From: an uncultured Prevotella sp.
Lineage (GTDB): Bacteria; Bacteroidota; Bacteroidia; Bacteroidales; Bacteroidaceae
Reading direction: 5' to 3'
Length of the DNA: 48,422 nt
NCBI GenBank assembly: GCA_934120735.1
Contig: CAKOVA010000009.1
Span: forward strand, 1 to 48,422
The notes below the pieces were generated by a model. It did no database searches. It saw only the letters and a list, made by a program, of their open reading frames with translations, and was not told the origin of the DNA. Below are positions 15,213-22,020 of this stretch, one piece after another; position 1 is the stretch's first letter; each line of letters opens with the position of its first letter. The position numbers and the translations under genes are program-made.

Positions 15213-16154
15213 TCATTCAACATCCATGGTGATATTTGCGGATGGATGCCATAACTTTCCTTGCCATGTGTTCCGTTCAATCATTCTTTGGGTCAACAAA
15301 TTCATCCATTCATAAGGCTTCAGTCCCCATTTGGGTGCGACGATCCTGTCGGGTGGTGACATACTGACAAAGCGTTCGAGTACCAAATCATTTCGAAGTC
15401 GCTCTATGTAGCGGATGATGACGTCAAGATATTGGTCTACGGTGTAGGTGTGGAATGGGGCTTCAGCGTATTGTTTTGCCAGTTGCGTATGCCGTATCAC
15501 CTGCATTTGGTGAATTTTCAGCACATCGATGGGCAGCGATGAGATGATGGGAGCTTGCCCAATGCTGTCTTCGGCCGACTCGCCCGGCAGTCCGATGATG
15601 ACGTGTGCGCCTGTCAGGATGCCCCGCCCGTGCGTCTTTTCGATGGTCGCTTTGCTGCATTCAAAGGTGTGTCCTCGGTGAATGCGCTGCAACGTGTCGT
15701 TGTTGGTCGTTTCTACACCATATTCTATTAAGAGAAAAGTGTGCTTGTTCAGTTGTTCCAAATAGTCCAACAGCTGGTCGCTCATGCAGTCGGGACGGGT
15801 TCCTATGACGATTCCCACGACGTCTTCCACCAGCAACGCCTCCTCATACATGCGCTTGAGTGATTCAAGAGAAGCGTAAGTATTGGTGTAAGCTTGAAAG
15901 TAAGCGAGGTATTTCATGCCGTGATACTTGCGTGAGAAGAACGCCTTTCCATCTTCCAACTGTTCTTGGATGGTCTTCCTGGGATCGCAATAGGAGGGAT
16001 TGAACGCTCGGTTGTCACAGTAAGTGCAGCCACCTGTTGACAGTTTGCCGTCCCGATTAGGACAGGTAAAGCCCGCGTCAACGGAAATCTTCTGCACCGG
16101 ACCATCAAAATACGTGCGAATCCACGAGCCAAAGTCACGATATAATTGTTTCAT
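15213..16154 (-). CDS. radical SAM protein, TIGR01212 (YhcC/YtqA) family
   Basis: A 313-residue radical SAM enzyme. The iron-sulphur cluster cysteines are C31, C43 and C46 (CPNRDG..., then CTYC). The longer spacing of the first cysteine is typical of the TIGR01212 group. IEYGVETTNNDTLQRIHRGH and HVIIGLPGES are family motifs. Members are proposed tRNA-related or redox enzymes, but I cannot name the reaction with confidence. It is divergent from the dipeptidyl peptidase gene, with overlapping promoters in the 64-base gap. Confidence 0.88.
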   Translation of the reverse strand: MKQLYRDFGSWIRTYFDGPVQKISVDAGFTCPNRDGKLSTGGCTYCDNRAFNPSYCDPRKTIQEQLEDGKAFFSRKYHGMKYLAYFQAYTNTYASLESLKRMYEEALLVEDVVGIVIGTRPDCMSDQLLDYLEQLNKHTFLLIEYGVETTNNDTLQRIHRGHTFECSKATIEKTHGRGILTGAHVIIGLPGESAEDSIGQAPIISSLPIDVLKIHQMQVIRHTQLAKQYAEAPFHTYTVDQYLDVIIRYIERLRNDLVLERFVSMSPPDRIVAPKWGLKPYEWMNLLTQRMIERNTWQGKLWHPSANITMDVE

Positions 16155-16157
16155 TCA

Positions 16158-16189
16158 CTTGCAAAAATACGCAAAATTGCCTATCTTTG
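16158..16189 (+). promoter_or_regulatory. promoter of the dipeptidyl peptidase gene
   Basis: CTTG, 20 bases, TATCTTTG. It predicts a leader of about 23 bases to the ATG at 16219. Confidence 0.6.
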
Positions 16190-16193
16190 CAAT
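16162..16193 (-). promoter_or_regulatory. promoter of the radical SAM gene, overlapping the divergent one
   Basis: The minus strand has ATTG, 20 bases, TATTTTTG. The box ends only 8 bases before the ATG at 16154, so the mRNA may have almost no leader. It occupies the same DNA as the opposite promoter. Confidence 0.5.
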
Positions 16194-16218
16194 CATTAGC
16201 ATTAAGAAATCAAGCAGA

Positions 16219-18423
16219 ATGAAAAAGATCATTTTAGGGATTATAACACTGTTCATGGCAACCTCAAACATCCATTCGGCCGAACGAATCACCCTGAAGG
16301 CCATCCAAGATGGCACTTTTGCGGCAGAGCGTTTGAGTGGAATCAAACCCATCGTGGGTACCGACCAGTATGCAAGAATCAGCAAAGACGGCGAACGTGT
16401 TGTCAGGTTCTCGTTCAAGACGGGGAAACAGACGGCCGTATTGTTTGACGTGAACCATACGATGGGTGCGAAAATCGATTCGTTCGACGGGTACATCCTG
16501 TCGCCAGACGGAGCGAAAATGCTCATCCAGACCAAGACCGAACGTATTTATCGCCGTTCGTTCAAGGCACAATATTATATCTATACCATTGCCAGTACGA
16601 AGTTGGAGCCCCTTTCAGAGGGTGGACCGCAGCAGGTTCCGGTGTGGTCGGCCGACAGTAGGCAGATTGCTTTCGTGCGCGACAACAACATCCACCTTAT
16701 TAAACTCTTGTACGATAACGCCGAAAGTCAGGTCACGAAAGATGGTAAGTTTAACGAAATCATCAATGGAGTGCCTGATTGGGTGAATGAAGAAGAGTTT
16801 GGACACAATCTTTCATTCTGCTTCAACGCCGATGGAACCAAGATTTGTTGGATTAAATACGACGAGTCAAAAGTGAAGAGTTATGCCTTGCAGCTTTTCA
16901 AGGGCTTGCGACCTGAGCAGCCTCAATATGCTGATTACCCGGGACTATATACTTATAAATATCCCAAGGCCGGTCAGGACAATTCAAAAGTGACGGTGTG
17001 GAGCTATGATGTAAAGAGCCATCAAACCCGCCAGTTGCAGGTTCCGTTGGATGCCGATGGCTATGTTCCCCGCATCAAGCCAACGACTGATCCTAACAAG
17101 ATTATCGTTTACACCTTGAATCGCCATCAGGACGAAATGCATTTGTATGCCGTCAATCCCTCGAGTACCGTGGCTACGCTGTTGATCAAGGAGCGTGTAC
17201 CGAAGTATGTCAAAGAAGAAGCCATGGAAGGTGTCATCATTGGCGAGAACAGCATTTTGCTGCCCAGCGATCGGGACGGGTATATGAAAGGGTATCTGTA
17301 TAACATGAACGGTCAGATGATTAGAACCATCGGCGTTGGTCCCTACGACATTACAGCTTGGTATGGCTACGACGAAAAGACCGGTGATGTTTACTATCAG
17401 GCTGCCGCACTGAATGCACACGACCGTCAGATTTGTGTTTCGCACAAGAACGGTAAGACCGATCGACTGACGGAGCAACAAGGTTGGAACGTTGCGCAGT
17501 TCTCTGGCGATTATCAATACTTCATCAATACATGGAGCGATTACGATCATCCGTATGTATATACCGTTCGGGACAATAAAGGAAAGGTGATGTCCACGCT
17601 GATTGACAATGCGTCATTGTGGAAAAAAATAGCGAACTACGGTTGGACACCCAAGGATACATTTTCTTTCACTACATCTGAGGGCGTAAAGTTGGACGGA
17701 TGGATGGTGAAGCCCGCTCAATTCAATGCATCTAAACAATATCCGGTTATCCTCTTTCAGTATAGCGGACCAGGCAGCCAACAAGTGACCAACTCCTGGA
17801 ATGCGGGTTCCATGGGACAGGGAGGCGCTTTTGATTATTACCTGGCACAACAGGGATTCATCGTCGTTTGTGTTGATGGTAGAGGCACAGGCGGCAGAGG
17901 TTCTGAGTTTTAGAAAGTGGTTTATCAGCGGTTAGGCGAATTAGAATCTAAAGATCAAGTGGAAACAGCCCTGTGGCTTGGCAAGCAGTCGTATGTTGAC
18001 AAGAACCGCATTGGCATCTGGGGGTGGAGCTATGGCGGCTTCAATACGCTGATGAGCATGAGCGAGGGGCGTGGTGTGTTCAAGGCTGGTGTTGCCGTAG
18101 CGCCTCCTACCAATTGGAAGTTTTATGACACGGTTTATACCGAGCGATACATGCGAACACCAAAAGAAAACCCCGATGGATATGCCGTTAACCCGATAGA
18201 GCGGGCGACGAAGCTGCATGGTGCATTGTTGATTTGTCATGGTTTGGCCGATGATAACGTGCATCCGCAAAACACATTTGAGTATGCAGAGGCGTTGGTT
18301 CAGGCAGATAAAGACTTTAAAGAGATTTATTATACAAACCGCAATCATAGTATTTATGGCGGTAACACCCGCAATCACTTGATGCGGCAGATTGCAAACT
18401 TCTTTATTGACGAACTGAAATAA
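16219..18423 (+). pseudogene. dipeptidyl peptidase IV (S9B) interrupted by an in-frame amber codon
   Basis: The two open parts, 16219-17910 and 17914-18423, are in one frame, separated only by TAG at 17911-17913 (codon 565 of 735). Together they give a full-length exported S9B peptidase. It has a signal peptide (KKIILGIITLFMATSNIHS), a beta-propeller with the substrate-amine motif DWVNEEEFGH, and a hydrolase domain with S604 in GWSYGG, D678 in GLADDNVH and H710 in NRNHS. The break falls in GRGTGGRGSEF-stop-KVVYQ, at a position that tolerates change in the family. Upstream of the stop the product has no catalytic serine. It may be a recent null, readthrough, or a sequence error. The start at 16219 is supported by a promoter and by the signal peptide; the frame before it lies in the radical SAM gene. 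Confidence 0.9.
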
Positions 18424-18459
18424 CCCTATCGGGTGGTCTGTTGATTGAACGTTTGTAAT

Positions 18460-18507
18460 CAGTAACGCCATGACGTAGACATTTGTCTTATCGCCATGGC
18501 GTTACTG
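18460..18507. terminator. strong hairpin between convergent dpp and pqqD genes
   Basis: A perfect 13-bp stem (18460-18472 with 18495-18507, cagtaacgccatg) holds a second stem agaca/tgtct in its loop. It is placed to serve both directions, although T-runs are missing. Confidence 0.6.
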
Positions 18508-18530
18508 GTTAATGGATGAGCGGGAATGAA

Positions 18531-18797
18531 CTATTCGCAAATTCCAGCTTCGAGCCATTGGTTAGCCAACGCTTGTGCGTCTTTGCGAGCCGTCTGTTCG
18601 TCTACATCATACTCTTGCGTAAGCAATTTTACTAAGTCGTCAACGGTAAAATCCTTGTCCTGAATGGCATTCCACAAGTAAGCTGAGGTTTCATTCATGG
18701 ATATGATGTTACTGAAGTCGATGTTTTCTCTACCTTCAGCAACGATAACTTGCTCACCACACACGTTGCGTAGATTAAATCCTGTTTTTGCTTTCAT
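18531..18797 (-). CDS. PqqD-family protein (RiPP recognition element fold)
   Basis: An 88-residue protein of PqqD type. The first half forms the beta part (MKAKTGFNLRNVCGEQVIVAEG), followed by NIISMNETSAYLWNAIQDKDFTVDDLVKLL, the helical hallmark of the family. PqqD-like domains bind the leader part of ribosomally made peptides and pass it to modifying enzymes. Here it is the last gene of the operon, 22 bases after the S24/S26-like protease. No radical SAM or other modifying enzyme is adjacent, and no precursor is evident. A role in peptide recognition is thus inferred from fold and neighbours only. Confidence 0.85.
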   Translation of the reverse strand: MKAKTGFNLRNVCGEQVIVAEGRENIDFSNIISMNETSAYLWNAIQDKDFTVDDLVKLLTQEYDVDEQTARKDAQALANQWLEAGICE

Positions 18798-18819
18798 ATT
18801 ATTTTATAATTGTTTCTGA

Positions 18820-19332
18820 TTAAATAGGGCCAAACAGCGGAATCCATATTCTTCTGTACGCAGCCAACAGGTAGCGTCTGATGGGATAAAGAGCCGTCCA
18901 AATCTGCGAATAGGTGCGCCATTTGAAGCCGTTGGTCTTATCGATTTTGGTGCGGCCTTTGCGGTAAAAGCCAATCGCATACCCATGTACGTCATTGATA
19001 TGACACACCTCTGTTCCTAAGTTTCCGTCTCCTCTTAGTGTGACCGTTTCTCCTTGAATCTTGATAATTCGGTGTAAGACGTAATGCTTCGGGGCTGTTT
19101 CTGCTAAAACTGCATCACCCACTTGTATGTCTTTAGCCTTGGACAGGAGTGCTTTGTCACGATTGTCCTCAAGGAAAGGGCGCATGCTGAAGCCTCTCAA
19201 TTGCAAAGTTACCGTATGTCCTTCATTCAATAGCCTGATAACTTCAGGAAGAAACTTACGGTTTTCAATCTGCAACTCTTTAGTAGCAGGTTGATGACTA
19301 TGCGTGTTTAGGGAATTTGAAGACATGGGCAC
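18820..19332 (-). CDS. soluble S24/S26-like serine protease (signal-peptidase fold)
   Basis: A 170-residue protein with the pattern of Ser/His signal peptidases (S26B type). It has LRGFSMRPFL with S49, YVLHRIIKI with H87, and LRGDGN with D102. Unlike true signal peptidases it has no N-terminal transmembrane helix; the C-terminus ends in an amphipathic, aromatic stretch that could touch a membrane. It sits between an HPr-kinase-like gene (21 bases upstream) and pqqD (22 bases downstream). A leader-peptide cleaving role is possible but not shown. The start at 19332 is the first Met of the frame; MSSNSL two codons on is also possible. Confidence 0.78.
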   Translation of the reverse strand: MPMSSNSLNTHSHQPATKELQIENRKFLPEVIRLLNEGHTVTLQLRGFSMRPFLEDNRDKALLSKAKDIQVGDAVLAETAPKHYVLHRIIKIQGETVTLRGDGNLGTEVCHINDVHGYAIGFYRKGRTKIDKTNGFKWRTYSQIWTALYPIRRYLLAAYRRIWIPLFGPI

Positions 19333-19353
19333 TCTCTTTTGTTATCTTCCTTT

Positions 19354-20253
19354 TTATTGTTTTGCAATAGCCTTATGGCAAACTTCGGCAGCCTCTTTGT
19401 TGGGCAGGCAGTGCAGAATGTAGATGCCAGTTGTTTCGATAATGTGGGTGACAGTGTCACAGATGCGGTTGAATATGTCTTTGTCCCATTTCATCATAGA
19501 GCATGAAACGAGCATAGAGGCAAAGGCTTCGACGGGTTTAAGCGGCTCAATGCTGTTTGCACTGGCACGGTCTATTTGTGTGATGGCACCCAGTTTGGCT
19601 TTCACGTTTCTATAACAAGGCGTCTTCCCGCTCCATGGACTGCCATAAATATAGGGCTTGCCATCGATTATTCTGATGACGGGATTGTCGTCGTTCATCA
19701 AGTCGCAGCCTTCGAGGTATCGCAGCCACATGCTCACTTGTGTGCTTTTTCCGGTTCCACTCTTGGCGATAAAGGCATATCCATAGCCTGCCTGTCGAAC
19801 CAGTGAAGCGTGGATGAGGAGGGTTTCTTTGCGGCTTCCTGCAAAAGCAAAGATCAACATAAGTGCGTTACTCAGTCCAAAACAGCGCATGTTGTAGTTG
19901 CCATTGAGTGCACACTTGCAGTGTTTGAAGTCTTTGTCGGTTTGTAGCATGCAGCAATCTGCACCCTTTACATTCTTAATAATATACTGATAGCCGCCGT
20001 TGTCGAGTAAATCTACGGTGGTATCGCCATTCCCTGTTTCGAACTTTCTGATGAGTTCGCGCTTTTCTTTGGCGATGGGTTTTAAGTTGTCATCTACCTT
20101 CAGCTCAAAAAAAAGCTCATCATCTTCTTCGAATTTTTCACTTCTGAAAGGTTCAAAAGAAGGGATGAGATGCATACTGTTCTTCTGTGATGGAAGAAAA
20201 CTGATGCAGAGATGATGGTCAGCTATGGTGAAATAATTTGTTTGCAAGTCCAT
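19354..20253 (-). CDS. HPr-kinase-like P-loop protein
   Basis: A 299-residue protein. Its C-terminal half resembles the HPr kinase/phosphorylase catalytic domain: P-loop AKSGTGKST (163-171) and a following acidic motif DLMNDDNPVIRI with the metal/acid pair. The N-terminal ~130 residues have a beta-rich, acidic body unlike HprK. An H-rich segment LLIHASLV precedes the P-loop. Such stand-alone HprK-like proteins are found with PqqD, proteases and lasso-type clusters, where some phosphorylate peptides. Bacteroidetes lack a typical PTS, so HPr is an unlikely target. It shares a tight operon with the S26-like and PqqD genes, which suggests a common substrate. Confidence 0.8.
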   Translation of the reverse strand: MDLQTNYFTIADHHLCISFLPSQKNSMHLIPSFEPFRSEKFEEDDELFFELKVDDNLKPIAKEKRELIRKFETGNGDTTVDLLDNGGYQYIIKNVKGADCCMLQTDKDFKHCKCALNGNYNMRCFGLSNALMLIFAFAGSRKETLLIHASLVRQAGYGYAFIAKSGTGKSTQVSMWLRYLEGCDLMNDDNPVIRIIDGKPYIYGSPWSGKTPCYRNVKAKLGAITQIDRASANSIEPLKPVEAFASMLVSCSMMKWDKDIFNRICDTVTHIIETTGIYILHCLPNKEAAEVCHKAIAKQ

Positions 20254-20280
20254 GAATGCCGGTTTTCTTCAAGTAAGAAT

Positions 20281-20835
20281 CTATTGTATTGTATCTTTAG
20301 CTGCCGCAGGATGGCTCGTTTCAATGATTCCTTTCTCTGCCAATTTTTGTTTTCTTTTGGCTTGTTTCTTAGCTATCTTAGCCGCTTTTTTAGCCTCTTT
20401 GGCTTTTCTTTTAGCCGCTTTTTCTTGTTCCAAGTCGCTTGCCTGAGGCATTATGCCCTGATACCTGAAGTTTGTTGCTGTAATATATTTGATGGTATAC
20501 TTTCCACTCTTCTCATATTTCTTCCGCATGGAAAGATATTTTTTTTCAATTTTCTTCTGATCTTTGGCGAAAGTTGTAATGCAAGTGGGGTTTACAGCAC
20601 CGATAGAACGTAGGTAATTTTGCAGTTGATAGGAATAATTCTCTCTGCTGAACAAGAAGTTTGATTTGCCGATATAGGCGGAATCAACATATTGTATCTC
20701 CGTGATGTAGATGGTAGAATCGTTAAACGATGCAGCAAAACCAAACATATGCGTGCCTGTTGATTCTTTTGCAGCATTGACATGCATTGAAATCACAATG
20801 GTGAAAATAATCAATAAGAGTTTTCTAACTTTCAT
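20281..20835 (-). CDS. exported protein with Lys/Ala-rich coiled C-terminus, unknown
   Basis: A 184-residue protein with a clear signal peptide (KVRKLLLIIFTIVISMHVNAA). The mature part carries GFAASFNDSTIYITEIQYVDSAYI, then a helical tail with repeated KAAKRKAKEAKKAAKIAKK, strongly basic. No family is recognised with certainty. It is read after rpoD and 27 bases before the HprK-like gene. The longer start at 20877 is rejected because it would bury the signal peptide and include an upstream hairpin. The basic tail could bind envelope polymers or nucleic acid; that is a guess. Confidence 0.65.
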   Translation of the reverse strand: MKVRKLLLIIFTIVISMHVNAAKESTGTHMFGFAASFNDSTIYITEIQYVDSAYIGKSNFLFSRENYSYQLQNYLRSIGAVNPTCITTFAKDQKKIEKKYLSMRKKYEKSGKYTIKYITATNFRYQGIMPQASDLEQEKAAKRKAKEAKKAAKIAKKQAKRKQKLAEKGIIETSHPAAAKDTIQ

Positions 20836-20849
20836 TTTTTTTACTGTAA

Positions 20850-20879
20850 AGATGCTTTTCCATAGGTGAAATAGCATCT
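20850..20879 (-). promoter_or_regulatory. hairpin between rpoD and the downstream operon
   Basis: AGATGCTTTTC pairs with GAAAtAGCATCT (one bulged base) around a 7-base loop. It lies 29 bases after the rpoD stop and about 14 before the next start. No T-run and no promoter box follow, so partial attenuation or processing of an rpoD-led transcript is likely. Confidence 0.45.
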
Positions 20880-20908
20880 AAAAAAATAATCTTTTTACCT
20901 ATTTACAC

Positions 20909-21772
20909 TCATCTGCCTAAGTAGGCTTTGAGCTGTTTGCTCTTCGTATTTTGTCTGAGCCGGCGCAAAGCCTTCTCCTTGATTTGTCTGACGCGCTCTC
21001 GTGTGAGCCCAAATTTATCCCCAATTTCTTCCAGTGTCATCTCTCTTTGGTTGATGCCATAGAAGCATTCGATGATGTTCCGTTCACGTTCATTCAGGAC
21101 ATTCAATGCACTAGCTACCTCTTCTCGCAATGATTCCATCACCAACTCGTTGTCAGCCATGGGTGATTCCGTGTTAGGAAGCACGTCTAAGAGACTACTA
21201 TCCGCTCCTTCCATGATGGGTGCGTCAACAGAGATGTGCTTGCCATTGACTTTCATAGCCTCTACAATCTTGTCTTCTGGCAGGTCTATCTGGTCAGCTA
21301 TCTCATCAACATTTGGTCTTCTTTCGTGTTCTTGTTCGAATTTATTCAGAATCCGATTGATTTTGTTGACAGAGCCTACTTGATTCAAAGGAAGCCTTAC
21401 GATTCTACTTTGTTCGGCTATGGCTTGCAAGATGCTTTGTCTAATCCACCAAACGGCATACGATATAAATTTGAACCCACGTGTTTCGTCAAATTTTTCA
21501 GCGGCCTTAATCAGCCCCAAGTTGCCTTCATTGATCAAATCAGGCAGACTTAAACCTTGATTCTGGTACTGCTTTGCCACTGAAACCACAAATCTCAAAT
21601 TGGCTTTGGTCAACTTCTCTAATGCTTTTCGGTCACCTTTTTTGATGCGTTGAGCCAATTCAATTTCTTCTTCTATGGAGATTAGGTCTTCATGTCCAAT
21701 CTCCTGAAGATACTTATCGAGAGCAGCACTTTCCCGATTCGTAATTGATTTTGTGATTTTCAGTTGTCTCAT
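20909..21772 (-). CDS. rpoD: primary sigma factor of RNA polymerase (Bacteroidetes RpoD/SigA)
   Basis: A 287-residue group-1-like sigma. It has region 1.2 ([16 protein letters not shown]), region 2 ([20 protein letters not shown], then [15 protein letters not shown]), region 3 with RPNVDEIAD, and region 4 with [19 protein letters not shown]. It lacks the long N-terminal extension of E. coli RpoD, as usual in this phylum, and recognises TAnnTTTG/TTTG promoters. The frame is open to 21805, but a perfect promoter lies there, and [14 protein letters not shown] is the family N-terminus, so 21772 is chosen. Downstream genes are probably co-transcribed. Confidence 0.96.
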   Translation of the reverse strand: MRQLKITKSITNRESAALDKYLQEIGHEDLISIEEEIELAQRIKKGDRKALEKLTKANLRFVVSVAKQYQNQGLSLPDLINEGNLGLIKAAEKFDETRGFKFISYAVWWIRQSILQAIAEQSRIVRLPLNQVGSVNKINRILNKFEQEHERRPNVDEIADQIDLPEDKIVEAMKVNGKHISVDAPIMEGADSSLLDVLPNTESPMADNELVMESLREEVASALNVLNERERNIIECFYGINQREMTLEEIGDKFGLTRERVRQIKEKALRRLRQNTKSKQLKAYLGR

Positions 21773-21802
21773 TGTTGGTTTGCCCAATTTGATGGATAGT
21801 TG

Positions 21803-21834
21803 CAAATGTAGTTGTTTTCAATGGAATGAACAAA
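21803..21834 (-). promoter_or_regulatory. promoter of rpoD
   Basis: The minus strand has TTTG, 20 bases, TACATTTG: a full consensus match about 24 bases before the predicted mRNA reaches the ATG. It fixes the start at 21772. Confidence 0.8.
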
Positions 21835-21867
21835 TTTTGTCCTATAAAAATTCTTCTTAGCGATTTC

Positions 21868-21888
21868 GTGGAGTGAACCAAACTCCAC
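21868..21888. other. short palindrome between divergent rpoD and murF-alr
   Basis: gtggagt and actccac (7 bp) flank 7 bases, 34 bases upstream of the rpoD -33 box. A T-run follows at a distance on the plus strand. It may be a regulator site. Confidence 0.35.
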
Positions 21889-21968
21889 TTGAGGTCTTTT
21901 TATTTAATTAGCATATGTAGTTGCATTTTGATGTTGAATCTATTATCAGCCATTTTCTTTGTATTCAT

Positions 21969-21999
21969 TTTGGCATCCATCAGAAAAAGTTTACCTTTG
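21969..21999 (+). promoter_or_regulatory. promoter of murF-alr
   Basis: TTTG, 19 bases, TACCTTTG: full match, giving a leader of about 15 bases to the ATG at 22021. Confidence 0.8.
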
Positions 22000-22020
22000 T
22001 ATTGATAAATATTGACTTGT

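Noticed and set aside
17917..18423. Independent hydrolase gene starting at GTG 17917
   Set aside because: It is the exact continuation of the dipeptidyl peptidase frame after one stop codon, without its own promoter, and begins in the middle of the hydrolase fold.
22012..22020. TTG start for murF-alr three codons earlier
   Set aside because: The ATG at 22021 gives the normal N-terminus and a plausible leader. The TTG is very close to the predicted transcript start.
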